Source of the DNA: Dehalococcoidia bacterium
GTDB lineage: Bacteria; Chloroflexota; Dehalococcoidia; Lucifugimonadales; UBA3495
Length of the DNA stretch: 59,769 bases
NCBI GenBank assembly: GCA_022823505.1
Contig: JAJEIA010000030.1
Coordinates: forward strand, 1-59,769
Direction: 5' to 3'
Positions 46,229 to 55,952 of this stretch are shown piece after piece. The position numbers and the translations under genes were made by a program. The notes beneath the pieces were generated by a model. That model searched no databases and was not told the origin of the DNA. It worked only from the letters and a program-made list of their open reading frames with translations. Position 1 is the first letter of the stretch; the number at the start of each line of letters is the position of its first letter.

Positions 46229-46247
46229 GGTAATGGTACGCCCGACA

Positions 46248-46703
46248 TCAGGACTGTCCAGCAGCAGTCCAATCGGCGAAAGTTACCCCACCGGTGTACT
46301 CCTCCGGGAGGAGGCCCCAAAGAATGTCCAGGAGGGGTCGCACTTCCACCAGCGCAAACTCGGTCAGGGCAGTGGTCATGTAGACCTCATAGAAATTACC
46401 ATGCAACCTTTCTGCGGCAGCGATACCACGTCCCATTTCGGTGATGCGTTCTGGCATTTCATCAGACAAGGCGGTCAATGCTTCCTGGATGGCCACGTGA
46501 TCGTAGTGCTGCCAGCCGCGCAGAGTTGCCACGGCTTTCGTGAGCTGAGCAACGGTGCCCCAGCCTTTCTCGCCGGCCTGGCACAGATCCCCCTCCGCCA
46601 GGTGGGCCGGCCACTTGGACCAGTAGTCCCGGGCCTGTTCCAGGTGCTTGCGGATGCGGGCGTCCCGTCGGGCCGGTGGTTCCCGGCGAATGCGCGGAGG
46701 CAT
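46248..46703 (-). CDS. PaREP1/HEPN-like small helical protein
   Basis: About 151 aa. Marks shared with the 30271-30657 protein: QAGEKGWGTVAQL (about 42-54) and AERLHGNFYEVYM (about 97-109), with an upstream HLEQARDYW. These identify the PaREP1 family (HEPN clan). It begins 5 bases after the glyS stop (a GTG at 46715 would overlap it), and birA follows 20 bases on. Activity unknown; a tRNA or RNA-related role is inference from position and clan. Confidence 0.65.
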   Translation of the reverse strand: MPPRIRREPPARRDARIRKHLEQARDYWSKWPAHLAEGDLCQAGEKGWGTVAQLTKAVATLRGWQHYDHVAIQEALTALSDEMPERITEMGRGIAAAERLHGNFYEVYMTTALTEFALVEVRPLLDILWGLLPEEYTGGVTFADWTAAGQS

Positions 46704-46708
46704 GGCTA

Positions 46709-48028
46709 TCACCACCCGTGATCGTAGCGGTCCTGGAGGACGTCGAGGAGGCGGGCCATGGGAATGCGCTGCTGGGTCATGGTGTCGCGGTCGCGGATGG
46801 TCACGGCGTGGTCGTCCAGGGTGTCGAAGTCGACGGTGACGCAGTAGGGTGTGCCGATTTCGTCCTGGCGGCGGTACCGGCGACCGATGCTCTGCGCGTC
46901 GTCGAACTGGGTGCGAAAGCGGCGGCGGACCAGATCGTAGACGCCACGCGCCGTGGGCGCCAGGCGGGCATTGCGGCTTAGGGGCAGGACGGCGACGGTG
47001 ACCGGCGCGAGGGCGCGGTGGAAGTGGAGAACGGTGCGGGTGTCATTGCCGTCGGGTTCCTCGTCGTAGCTGTCCAGCCAGAAGGCGAGGGTCGCGCGGT
47101 CCACGCCGCCGGAGGGTTCGATGACGTAGGGCAGGTAACGCTCGTGGATCTCGTCGTCGAAGTAGGTCAGGTCCTCGCCGCTGTATTCCTTGTGTCGGCC
47201 CAGGTCGAAGTCGGTGCGGTTGGCGATGCCTTCCAGCTCGCCCCAACCCCACGGGAAGCGGTACTCGATGTCGTAGGTGGCCTTGGCGTAGTGGGCCAAC
47301 TCGTCGCCGGCGTGTTCGCGAAGGCGGAGGTTGCCGGGCCGGATGCCGTGACTGACGTACCAGTCGAAACGGGCCTGCACCCACTGCTGCAGCCATTCGT
47401 CATCGGTACCCGGCTTCACGAAGAACTCGATCTCCATCTGCTCGAACTCGCGGGTGCGAAAGGTGAAGTTGCCCGGGGTAATCTCGTTGCGGAAGGCCTT
47501 GCCGATCTGGGCGATTCCGAAGGGCAGTTTCTTGCGAGTCGCCGTCTGGACGTTCTGGAAGTTGACGAAGATACCCTGCGCGGTTTCCGGGCGCAGGAAA
47601 ACCTCATTGCTGGAGTCCTCCACCGGGCCCATGAAGGTGCGGAACATCAGGTTGAAGCGCCGGGGCTCGGTGAGATCGCCGCCGCACTCCGGGCACGCGT
47701 CGGTTTCAAGCTGGTCCTGGCGGAAGCGACGGTGACACTGGCGGCATTCGACCAGCGGGTCGCTGAAATTCTCCACGTGGCCGCTGGCCTCCCAGACGCG
47801 GGGGTGCATCAGGATGGCGGCATCCAGGCCCACGACATCGTCGCGCTCAGAGACTACCGAACGCCACCAGGCCTCCTTGACGTTGCGCTTGAGCTCGACG
47901 CCGAGGGGGCCGTAATCCCAGGTTGATCCCAGTCCGCCGTACACCTCGCTGGACTGGAAAACGAAACCCCGTCGCTTGGAGAGGGACAGGATCTTGTCCA
48001 TATCGGCATAGGGAAGGGTGCGCGGCAT
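46709..48028 (-). CDS. glyQS: Glycyl-tRNA synthetase (alpha2, class II)
   Basis: 439 aa, single-chain dimeric GlyRS. Motif 1 region is [21 protein letters not shown], motif 2 is [25 protein letters not shown] (shown to name the region), and the zinc insert [11 protein letters not shown]...CPECGG is intact. The C-terminal anticodon-binding domain starts at about 335 ([15 protein letters not shown]). GAGGT lies before the ATG. A 166-base gap separates it from the chelatase gene upstream; its lower half has a CAGGGATGACG-type dispersed repeat at 48133-48145. Confidence 0.93.
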   Translation of the reverse strand: MPRTLPYADMDKILSLSKRRGFVFQSSEVYGGLGSTWDYGPLGVELKRNVKEAWWRSVVSERDDVVGLDAAILMHPRVWEASGHVENFSDPLVECRQCHRRFRQDQLETDACPECGGDLTEPRRFNLMFRTFMGPVEDSSNEVFLRPETAQGIFVNFQNVQTATRKKLPFGIAQIGKAFRNEITPGNFTFRTREFEQMEIEFFVKPGTDDEWLQQWVQARFDWYVSHGIRPGNLRLREHAGDELAHYAKATYDIEYRFPWGWGELEGIANRTDFDLGRHKEYSGEDLTYFDDEIHERYLPYVIEPSGGVDRATLAFWLDSYDEEPDGNDTRTVLHFHRALAPVTVAVLPLSRNARLAPTARGVYDLVRRRFRTQFDDAQSIGRRYRRQDEIGTPYCVTVDFDTLDDHAVTIRDRDTMTQQRIPMARLLDVLQDRYDHGW

Positions 48029-48194
48029 TTCGGGACCTCGTTTTCGGGATCAGAATGGAATCATGTTATCACTGACCGGCTGATTCGGTGGCGGCCGGTC
48101 GCCGGACCGGTGGATGCCTGCTTTCACAGGGATGACGTTGCAGCGGCAGGGGAGACACGGCCCGCCGGCGCTCAGGCGAACCGACGGTACGGAA

Positions 48195-50267
48195 TCAGGC
48201 GGGCGTGAGGTCGTCCACGAGCCGCTCACCGGGCAGTTCGCGACGGACGGCGTCGGCCAGGCTCTGGGCGGCCAGGTCATCCAGCTTGATGTAGCGGGCA
48301 GACATGGCATCGGCGATGTTCCGGGCGAGTTCCAGCTTGATGAAATCCTGCTCGGTATCCACAACGACCGCCGGAATCCTGGCGGCGGCCACGGTCTCGC
48401 CCATTTGACGCACCTCGTCGGGCAGGGTGAGCACGTTGGAGGACTGTTCGCCGGCGAGGGTGACGTTGGCGCGGCCATCGGACAGCAGCACCAATAGAGG
48501 CAGCACGTCGCGATCCTTCAGCCGCTCGGTCTCCAGGGTTTCCATGGCCAGATAGAGCGCGCGGGCCAGAGGGGTGCGGCCACCGGTGGGCATCTCCTGG
48601 AGGCACCACTGGGCCATTTCAACGCTGCCGGTGGGGGGCAGGAGGACCTCGGCGCCCGTTCCCCGGAAGGCGATCAACCCCACGCGATCGCGACGCTGGT
48701 AGGCATCCAACAGGAGGGACATGACCGCGCCTTTGACGGCGACCATCCGGCGCTGGGCGCCCATGGAGCCGCTGGCGTCAACGACGAACAGGATCAGCGA
48801 CCCGGTGTGGGTCTCGCGCACCTTCTCCCGGACATCCCAGGGTTCGATGAGCAGGGCAGCCGCGTCGGAAACGGCGGCGTCTCGGCGGGACTGCTGGTGG
48901 GGCGCGGCGGCGCGCAGGGTGGCGTCCAGCGCGAGGTCGGATGCGGCGCCCTCGGGGACGCGAGCGCCGACGTAACGGCCGGCCGAGGTGCCACTGACGG
49001 TGGTGGCGCGGCGACCGGACGAGCGGCGAGCGCGCCGGTCCGGCGGTTGGACCTGCAGGTTCTGAACTGCGTACGGATCACCGATCTCGAACCATTCGTC
49101 GCCGAGAGAACTTTCTGCCGGGTCTTCCGGTTGGTCTTCGGGAGGATCGGGTTCTCTATCGCTATCGGAGTCGCCGGGGTCGTCGTTGTTCGAATTGTCT
49201 TCGCCCGACGGCTCACGGTCGCGCTGCTGGTTCTGGAAGTCCTCCAGCATGTTGTCCAGCTGCTCGGTGACCAGGTGGGGCTGTTGGAAGGGTTGGCGGC
49301 GCTGGCGATGCAGCAGGGCCATCAGCGCAGCCTCGCGCACGTCTTCAACGTCGACCACGGTTCGGCCTTCGTAGGCGGCGATGGTGCTGGCGGTCTTGTA
49401 CATGACGATGTCGCCGCGCAGCCCGTCGACCTGGTACTCGGCGCAGATGTCGGTGATGAGCTCGAGGATCTCATCGGGCACGACAACATCGGCAAGAAGC
49501 CGCTGGCTGCTCAGGAGACGCTCCCGCTCCGCCTGCTCAGCCTCGGCCCAATTGTCCATGAAATCGAAGGGACTGGACTCGAAGGCCATGCGGCGGCGAA
49601 CGACCTCGCGGCGTTCGGCGGGCTCGAATACGCCGTCCACCTCCACGGCGAGTCCGAAGCGGTCCAGGAGCTGGGGACGGAGGTCTCCCTCCTCGGGGTT
49701 CATGGTGCCGACGAGCATGAACTCGGCGTCGTGGCTGACCGAAATGCCCTCGCGCTCCACGTAGTTGCGGCCCATAGCGGCGGCATCCAGCAGGACGTCC
49801 ACCAGGTGGTCATTGAGGAGGTTGACCTCGTCGATGTACAGGATGCCCCGATGCGCGGAGGCGATGAGGCCCGGCTCGAAGTTCTTCTCGCCGGATTTGA
49901 TGGCCTGCTCGATGTCCAGTGACCCGACCAGGCGGTCCTCGGTGGCGCCCACCGGCAGGTCGACGATGCGAACCTGGCGGCGGGACGGCGTGTTGGTCCG
50001 GCCGGCCTGCTGGCACCACTGGCAAACGTCCTGCGGAGACCCGGGCTGGCAGCTATAGGGACACCCCGGCATCACCGGTACCTGCGGGAGGAGGGCGGCC
50101 AGGGACCGCACCGCGGTGCTCTTGGCGGTTCCCTTCTTACCCCGCACCAGCACGCCGCCGATGCGGGGGTTGATCGCATTGAGCAGCAGCGCGCGTTTCA
50201 TGGGCGTCTGGCCCACTATGGCGGTGAAGGGGAACCTCGGCTCGCGGCCGGGGGCAGGTTGAGTCAC
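48195..50267 (-). CDS. Fused magnesium-chelatase-type I/D subunit (cobaltochelatase partner)
   Basis: 690 aa. The N-terminal AAA+ domain (1-330) has Walker [10 protein letters not shown] and Walker [11 protein letters not shown], with an unusual Cys-rich insertion ([13 protein letters not shown]...CQWCQQ). An acidic/Pro linker follows (about 345-395), then a basic region, and a C-terminal VWA domain (about 500-685) with [14 protein letters not shown]. The order matches fused ChlI/ChlD proteins that power CobN. It lies downstream of cbtA by 26 bases and in line with cobN. Confidence 0.88.
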   Translation of the reverse strand: MTQPAPGREPRFPFTAIVGQTPMKRALLLNAINPRIGGVLVRGKKGTAKSTAVRSLAALLPQVPVMPGCPYSCQPGSPQDVCQWCQQAGRTNTPSRRQVRIVDLPVGATEDRLVGSLDIEQAIKSGEKNFEPGLIASAHRGILYIDEVNLLNDHLVDVLLDAAAMGRNYVEREGISVSHDAEFMLVGTMNPEEGDLRPQLLDRFGLAVEVDGVFEPAERREVVRRRMAFESSPFDFMDNWAEAEQAERERLLSSQRLLADVVVPDEILELITDICAEYQVDGLRGDIVMYKTASTIAAYEGRTVVDVEDVREAALMALLHRQRRQPFQQPHLVTEQLDNMLEDFQNQQRDREPSGEDNSNNDDPGDSDSDREPDPPEDQPEDPAESSLGDEWFEIGDPYAVQNLQVQPPDRRARRSSGRRATTVSGTSAGRYVGARVPEGAASDLALDATLRAAAPHQQSRRDAAVSDAAALLIEPWDVREKVRETHTGSLILFVVDASGSMGAQRRMVAVKGAVMSLLLDAYQRRDRVGLIAFRGTGAEVLLPPTGSVEMAQWCLQEMPTGGRTPLARALYLAMETLETERLKDRDVLPLLVLLSDGRANVTLAGEQSSNVLTLPDEVRQMGETVAAARIPAVVVDTEQDFIKLELARNIADAMSARYIKLDDLAAQSLADAVRRELPGERLVDDLTPA

Positions 50268-50293
50268 AGGATCACCAAATGGTCCGCGTCAAA

Positions 50294-51091
50294 TCAGCCG
50301 GCGGTGGCGTGTGCCGGGCCGCCCGCCTGAGGATAGGCGTGAACGTCGCGCTCGCGATAGTAACGGTAGCCGATGGTGGCGAAGGCGATGCCCATCCAGA
50401 GGATGAGATGTCCGCCGGCGGTGAAGGTGCGGAACATGATGGTGAGTTCCGGCGGGAGCCAGTCCGGTGCGGCGTCGCGCACGCTGGGGATGGCGAAGGC
50501 CAATAGCAGCGCGACGACAGCGTAGGCCAACCCGATACCGGCGTAACGCAGCCACCGCCCCGAGCCGGCCGAACTGCGGTTGATCAGGCCGACGCCGTAC
50601 ACGACCAGGCACACAGAAACGGCGGACACCGCGATGAACAGGAATTGGAAGCCCTGGCGGGCCAAAAGCGTGCCCTCGTCTCCAATGCCGGGCGGGTTGA
50701 GGGGGAACTTGATCTGGGTGTACATGGACACCCCCCAGAATCCCAGCAGCCCCGCCACTGCGGCCCAGGCCCACGGGTTCCATCCCGGCGTGGCGTGGCG
50801 CATCAGGTGGTACAGGCCGGTAAAGATGGCGGCGTAGAGGATGCCGACCACGGCCAGACCGATGGTCATTCCGATGCGCTGACCGCCGAGGGAAGTCAAG
50901 AAAGACAGGGGCAGCGGTTCCTCGTCCTCGGCGGCGACCAACTGCTCAGCACAGCCGGCGCGTTCAATGTCGCAGCCCTCAAGGGCGATGGCCCATTCCA
51001 TCACGGGCACGTTGAAGATGTTCATGTAGGCGGCGACGAACAGGCCTACAATTACTCCCATGACCAGGGCGGTGGGGAGAATGCGCGTCAT
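50294..51091 (-). CDS. cbtA: CbtA-type predicted cobalt transporter
   Basis: 265 aa with five or six membrane helices, and an N-terminal helix (VMGVIVGLFVAAYMNIF). The segment between helices 1 and 2 is acidic with a CxxxxxC (GCDIERAGCAEQ), plausible metal-handling. The ATG at 51091 follows GGAGG; the longer frame to 51154 lacks this. It pairs with the CbtB-like gene upstream, the known arrangement for cobalt uptake under B12 control. Confidence 0.78.
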   Translation of the reverse strand: MTRILPTALVMGVIVGLFVAAYMNIFNVPVMEWAIALEGCDIERAGCAEQLVAAEDEEPLPLSFLTSLGGQRIGMTIGLAVVGILYAAIFTGLYHLMRHATPGWNPWAWAAVAGLLGFWGVSMYTQIKFPLNPPGIGDEGTLLARQGFQFLFIAVSAVSVCLVVYGVGLINRSSAGSGRWLRYAGIGLAYAVVALLLAFAIPSVRDAAPDWLPPELTIMFRTFTAGGHLILWMGIAFATIGYRYYRERDVHAYPQAGGPAHATAG

Positions 51092-51304
51092 CACAAACCT
51101 CCGGTGACTATCTGACTGAACAGGTCGCACGACCGAGCGGCCAGCGGCGATCACAACGGACCAAACCGGTCAGGCAGATTCACGGCGCACTCCTCCAGAC
51201 GCTCCGCAGAGCTCTCGCGCGGCGAAACTTGCCGATCCCGTTCCGGCTCCAGCCGGAAGAAAGAGGCGGGGCGGCGTTGACTTGACGACGGGCCGGCATA
51301 GAGC

Positions 51305-51505
51305 CTAATGGCACATGAAAGCGACGTGGCGGGCGTGGTGGAAGAACTCGTGAACGGTGTTCAGGATGCCCGGGGCGCCGACGGAAGCGGCGTGGACTCC
51401 GCCATCAACGTAACCGACGATGTACAGCGCCATGGCGCCGAGGACGAGCCACGGGGCCCATGCAGCGGTATCGGTGGCGGAAAGGAACCGGTTGATCATA
51501 CCCAT
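51305..51505 (-). CDS. cbtB: CbtB-type small membrane protein with C-terminal histidines
   Basis: 66 aa. One membrane helix (about 17-37, ending VGYVDGGVH) and a C-terminal metal-type cluster HEFFHHARHVAFMCH. This is the plan of CbtB, the small partner of CbtA, with the His/Cys tail probably holding cobalt. AGGGAG before the ATG fixes the start. A 213-base gap separates it from cbtA, and that gap contains a hairpin (TTCCGGCT / AGCCGGAA). Confidence 0.82.
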   Translation of the reverse strand: MGMINRFLSATDTAAWAPWLVLGAMALYIVGYVDGGVHAASVGAPGILNTVHEFFHHARHVAFMCH

Positions 51506-51621
51506 GTCTTCACTCCCTTTACTGGGATGGACGTTTCGAGTCCCATAACGGGTGGCGTTTTAGTACGTCTGCCGGCGGTCGCACAATACCGACAGCCCGA
51601 CAATATCTGCGGATACACTGG

Positions 51622-52032
51622 TTAGCGCTCGACGAAGATCAGGTCGTCCTCCTTGCCGACCCAACGATCGCGGGATTCCTCGAAGGCCCGGAGTTTATCC
51701 GGCTGCAGTTCGGTGCGCTTTTCGTTGTCGTCCAGGTAGGGGTTGGGGAAATAGCAACGCACCAGGGTTTCGTCCCATTGGTGGGAGAACCGGACGTAGT
51801 AGGACTTCAGGTCGCCATGGCTGGTGGCCTCGACGAACTGGATACCGTCGATCTTTTCCAACTGGAGGTGGAAATGCCAGTTGTCGGCCTCGATGGTGGC
51901 CCAGCCGTTGTGGACCTCGGGCGTCCTGATGCCGTGGGCATGGTTCTCGCTGACCACGGAACCGCCGCCCACAACCCACATCATCTTTGGGTCGCTGGTT
52001 AGTTCGTTGAGCAATTCGAGCGTATTTTCCAT
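51622..52032 (-). CDS. Unknown cobN-operon protein
   Basis: 136 aa, with alternating strands and aromatic/basic residues (NGWATIEADNWHFHLQLEK; SYYVRFSHQWDETLVRCYFPNPYLDD). I recognise no family with confidence; a weak resemblance to ChuX/HutX-type tetrapyrrole-binding folds is possible only as a guess. The frame opens at an ATG overlapping the cobN stop (ATGA at 52050-52053), but AGGAGG inside it directs translation to the ATG at 52032. Coupling to cobN implies a corrin- or cobalt-related role. Confidence 0.65.
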   Translation of the reverse strand: MENTLELLNELTSDPKMMWVVGGGSVVSENHAHGIRTPEVHNGWATIEADNWHFHLQLEKIDGIQFVEATSHGDLKSYYVRFSHQWDETLVRCYFPNPYLDDNEKRTELQPDKLRAFEESRDRWVGKEDDLIFVER

Positions 52033-52049
52033 CGGCCGCGTCCTCCTGC

Positions 52050-55000
52050 TCATGAAGTGGCTGCGGGACTGTTACGGGGGCCGGCTTCCTGCCGTGCCTC
52101 AATGTCGGTCTCCAGTTCCAGATACATCCGGCGGAGCTCGTCCAGCATTTCCGGTGGAGGATTTTCCCACAGGCCGCGCTGGATCGCCTCCAGCAGGCGC
52201 TCGACGATTCCGCGAAGGGCCCAGGGATTGCTCTGCCGGAAGAACTCCTGCATGTCGGGGTTCAGCACGTACTCCTCGGTCACGTCCTCGTACATCCAGT
52301 CTTCGATGACCTGGGCGGTGGCGTCGTAGCCGAACATGTAGTCCACGGTGGCGGCCAACTCGAAGGCGCCCTTGTAGCCGTGGCGCTGCATGGACTGCAT
52401 CCACTTGGGGTTGACGACGCGGCTGCGGAACACGCGGCGGGCCTCGTCCTGCAGGTCGCGAACGCGGGCGCGGGACGGGTCGCTGCTATCGCCGAAGAAC
52501 TGGCGGGGGCTGCGGCCGGTGAGGGAACGGACCGTGGCGATCATGCCGCCGTGGTACTGCATGTAGTCGTCGCTGTCGAAGACGTCGTGCTCGCGGTTGT
52601 CCTGGTTCTTGGCGGCGATGACGATCTGGCCGAAGCGGGTGCGAAACTCGTTGCGTGCGGTCACGCCGAAGTCCTGGCGGGAGTAGGCGTAGCCGCCCCA
52701 GGAGGTGTACACCTCGGCCAGGTCATGGACGGTTTCCCAGTTGCGCTCGTCGAGCACGCCCAGGATGCCGGCTCCGTAAGCACCCGGCTTGCTGCCGAAA
52801 ATGCGGAAGAGCGAAGAATCGCCGGCGCTCTCGGTGGCGTCCGCCTCCGGCGCAGCGGCGCGGCGCTCGGCATCCTCGCGCACGTGCTTGACGACGTAGT
52901 TGTCCTCGGGGGACTCGTCCTGCACGGCGGCAAGGGCGACGGCCTGGTCAATCAGGTAAATCAGGTTGGGGAAGGCGTCGCGGAAGAACCCGCTGATCCG
53001 AACCGTCACGTCGATGCGGGGGCGTCCCAACTCTGAGATGGGAATGACCTCCAGGCTGCTGACGCGACGGCTCTCGGCCTGCCAGACGGGCTTGACGCCC
53101 AGGAGGTACAGTATCTGCGCGATGTCGTCGCCGTGGGTGCGCATGGCGGAAGTGCCCCAGACGACCACGCCCACCATTTCCGGATAGCCGCCCTCCTCGT
53201 CAAGATACTTTTGCAATAGCGCGTCGCCGAGGGACTTGCCCACGTCCCACGCGGTGGGAGACGGCAGGGCGCGAGGGTCGACGGAGTAGAAATTGCGTCC
53301 GGTGGGCAGCACGTTGACCATGCCACGGGTGGGGGCCCCGGAGGGACCGGGCGGGACGAATCGTCCGTCGAGGCCGCGCAGCAGGTTATCGATCTCGTCG
53401 GTGGTGCGCAGGAGGGACGGATAGATGTGCTGGCCGACATAGGAGAGCACGCTCTGAGCGCGGGCATCCGCCTTGCCGAGGGTGTCAGCAACGACGGTTG
53501 GTATCAGGTGCGCAGCGAACCCATCGTCGCACAGCCGCTGGTAGGCCTGGCGACACAGGATTTCCAGCGCCTCGATCACATCGCCCGCGTTGCGAACGGG
53601 AGAACCATCGTCAGCATCCTGCAAGACCGATGGCGTGCTGCCGTTGACCGCTGCGGCCGGGTCCTCAAGGAGGGCGTAGTAGTCGTAGCCCAGGGCTTCG
53701 GCCAAAGCGCGGCGCAGGCTGGGTACGGCTCCATTGTCGAGGCGGGTGAGGGCGCACAGGAGGCCCACCATCTGCTCGGCCGTTGGCGGCTGGCCGAGGG
53801 TGTGCAGGCCGTCCTTGATCTGAGCGTCCTTGATCTCGCAGAGGTACCCGTCGATCTCGAGCATGAACTCGCCGAAGTCGTCGGGCTGCTCGTCGACGCC
53901 GAGGTCGCGGTGAAGCTCGGCCTGCTGCACCATCTCCCAGATCTGGGCCTCCAGCGTGGGCAACTTGGCCGGGTCAAGGGTCTGGCACTGGTAGTGCTCG
54001 TCCATGAGCTGCTCCAACTTGGCGATGTCGCCGTAGGAGTCAGCGGTGGTCATGGGCGGGATGAGGTGGTCGATGATGGTGGCGTGGGTCCGGCGCTTGG
54101 CCTGCGTACCCTCGCCGGGATTGTTGACGATGAACGGGTAGAACAGCGGGATGTCGTCCAGCGCCACCTCGGGATAGCAGGCTTCGGAGAGGCCGACGCC
54201 CTTGCCGGGCAGCCACTCCAGCGTGCCGTGCTTGCCGATGTGGATCATGGCGTCGGCCCGGAACACGTCGCGGATCCAGCGGTAGTAGGCGATGTAGTGG
54301 TGCGTCGGAGTGAGGTCCGGGTTGTGGTAGACCGAGATGGGGTTTTCGCCGAAGCCGCGAGGAGGCTGGAGGCCGACAAAAACGTTGCCCATGGGAACGC
54401 CGGCGATGGCGAGCCGGTCCCCTGTGCGGTACACGTGCCCGGGCGGCTCTCCCCACGCCTCCAGCAGTTCAGCGCGGACCGATTCGGGGAAGCCCGCGTA
54501 CCAGCGGGAGTAATCGCGGCGTTCAACGTGTCCGGCGGCGAGGCGAAGCTGCTCCTCGGTCAGGGTATCGGTATCGTTGCTGCAGCGCTCGATGATGCGC
54601 TGGACGAGCTCGTCGCCGTCGGCGGGGATGTCATCAACCTGATAGCCGGCCCGTTTCAGGGCGCGGAGCAGGTTGATGGCCGACGCGGGGGTGTCGAGTC
54701 CGACAGCGTTGCCGATGCGAGCATCCTTGGTGGGGTAGTTGCTGAGAATGATGGCGATGCGCTTTTCGGCGTTGGCCTTGCGGCGGAGGACCGCATGGCG
54801 GGAAGCTAGCCGGGCGAGGTAGTCCATCCGGTCGGGTTGAGCTACGTAGCGTTGCATCCGGCCGGCGGACAGGGTGTCGGGGGCGGCGGCGGTATCCTCC
54901 TTGAACGACACGGGCACCGTGATGATCCGCCCGTCGAACTCGGGGAAGGCGACGTTCATGGCCGTGTCGATGGGGCCCAGGCCCAGGGAACTTTCCTCCC

Positions 55001-55952
55001 ACTCGGCGCGCGTGCCGGTGCTGACGATGCCCTGGATGATGGGTACGTCCAGGTTGTCCAGGAGTTCCTGGGACCAGCCGGTGGCGACGGTCGCGCCGGT
55101 GCCGCCCTGCTGGTGGTCCAAGTCGCTCATGGCCAGACCCATGGTATTGACGATGCAGTCGACCTGGGGGACCCCGTCGGGGTCGAGCATGTATTCCGTC
55201 AGAGTGTGCCCGGCGTCGGCTTCGTCATCCTCGGGCTGGTGCTTGAGGCTGTAGGAGAACACGGGAAGAACGTTGACGTCCTGCGCTTCCAGACGGGCGA
55301 TAAGATCGTCGACGAATGCCAGGTTCCCGCTCATCCAGTGGGCGCGGTAGAACAGCACACCCACGGAGGGGCGGCCAGGGGCGAAACGCGCAGCGCGGTA
55401 GTCGGTGATGGAAATGCCCTCGGCCATTTCGGGGTGGTAGATGCCCCGCCAGGGCATGGGAGCCGGGGCTTCGTGACCGAAATCGCCGCCGAGGTAAGTG
55501 TCAGCGAGGAACAGGAAGAGGTTGCGGAAGTTCAGTACCCCGCCGCGCATCAGGTAGGAGAAAACGGCCTCGACCTCGGCGACGGGAGCGGTGCACGCGG
55601 CGACCAGATCATCGTCCCATTCCTGGTGGCCGGGGCACGCGATCAGCGGCGTCCGGTTGCGCAGGCAGATTTCCCAGAGCGGATCGAACGTGTCACCGAG
55701 GGCGCGCCGACCGCCGAGGAGGCGCAGCACCACCACCGAGGCGTCGTTGACGGCCTCCAGCAGTTCACGGCGGGCGGTGGCGGCCTCATCCGATTCGCCC
55801 TCAAGGGTCACGGGGTTGAAAGCGTGAACCCTTACCGCGTCTCCCCAGGGCATCCCCACCAGGGCGCGCTCGGCGGTGAGGATGTCGGTGTCGGCGGTGG
55901 TGACCAGTACGATGGAACCGGTCGCGGTTTGCGCTTCGGTGGTCATGCTCAA
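52050..55952 (-). CDS. cobN: Cobaltochelatase subunit CobN
   Basis: A 1300-aa class I chelatase large subunit, which inserts Co(II) into hydrogenobyrinic acid a,c-diamide using the I/D ATPase. Characteristic blocks are PTHHYIAYYRWIRD, IHIGKHGTLEWLPGKGVGLSE, PFIVNNPGEGTQAKRR, GAYGAGILGVLDERNWE and NPKWMQSMQRHGYKGAFELAATVDYMFGYD (shown to name the C-terminal region). The start is TTG at 55952 (GAGG about 7 bases before) or ATG at 55946. The B12 riboswitch two genes upstream and Cbt genes downstream argue for cobalt rather than magnesium (BchH). Confidence 0.92.
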   Translation of the reverse strand: MSMTTEAQTATGSIVLVTTADTDILTAERALVGMPWGDAVRVHAFNPVTLEGESDEAATARRELLEAVNDASVVVLRLLGGRRALGDTFDPLWEICLRNRTPLIACPGHQEWDDDLVAACTAPVAEVEAVFSYLMRGGVLNFRNLFLFLADTYLGGDFGHEAPAPMPWRGIYHPEMAEGISITDYRAARFAPGRPSVGVLFYRAHWMSGNLAFVDDLIARLEAQDVNVLPVFSYSLKHQPEDDEADAGHTLTEYMLDPDGVPQVDCIVNTMGLAMSDLDHQQGGTGATVATGWSQELLDNLDVPIIQGIVSTGTRAEWEESSLGLGPIDTAMNVAFPEFDGRIITVPVSFKEDTAAAPDTLSAGRMQRYVAQPDRMDYLARLASRHAVLRRKANAEKRIAIILSNYPTKDARIGNAVGLDTPASAINLLRALKRAGYQVDDIPADGDELVQRIIERCSNDTDTLTEEQLRLAAGHVERRDYSRWYAGFPESVRAELLEAWGEPPGHVYRTGDRLAIAGVPMGNVFVGLQPPRGFGENPISVYHNPDLTPTHHYIAYYRWIRDVFRADAMIHIGKHGTLEWLPGKGVGLSEACYPEVALDDIPLFYPFIVNNPGEGTQAKRRTHATIIDHLIPPMTTADSYGDIAKLEQLMDEHYQCQTLDPAKLPTLEAQIWEMVQQAELHRDLGVDEQPDDFGEFMLEIDGYLCEIKDAQIKDGLHTLGQPPTAEQMVGLLCALTRLDNGAVPSLRRALAEALGYDYYALLEDPAAAVNGSTPSVLQDADDGSPVRNAGDVIEALEILCRQAYQRLCDDGFAAHLIPTVVADTLGKADARAQSVLSYVGQHIYPSLLRTTDEIDNLLRGLDGRFVPPGPSGAPTRGMVNVLPTGRNFYSVDPRALPSPTAWDVGKSLGDALLQKYLDEEGGYPEMVGVVVWGTSAMRTHGDDIAQILYLLGVKPVWQAESRRVSSLEVIPISELGRPRIDVTVRISGFFRDAFPNLIYLIDQAVALAAVQDESPEDNYVVKHVREDAERRAAAPEADATESAGDSSLFRIFGSKPGAYGAGILGVLDERNWETVHDLAEVYTSWGGYAYSRQDFGVTARNEFRTRFGQIVIAAKNQDNREHDVFDSDDYMQYHGGMIATVRSLTGRSPRQFFGDSSDPSRARVRDLQDEARRVFRSRVVNPKWMQSMQRHGYKGAFELAATVDYMFGYDATAQVIEDWMYEDVTEEYVLNPDMQEFFRQSNPWALRGIVERLLEAIQRGLWENPPPEMLDELRRMYLELETDIEARQEAGPRNSPAATS

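Noticed and set aside
48133-48145. CAGGGATGACG-type sequence before glyQS as a terminator
   Set aside because: The possible stem is short and has no U-run; it is more likely a scrap of a common dispersed repeat.
53427-54809. Plus-strand open frame of 460 codons inside cobN
   Set aside because: It is antisense to conserved CobN blocks and has no own motif.
52050-55952. BchH (magnesium chelatase H) identity
   Set aside because: A cobalamin riboswitch, a corrin methyltransferase and CbtA/CbtB surround it, and no chlorophyll gene is present; CobN is the better call.
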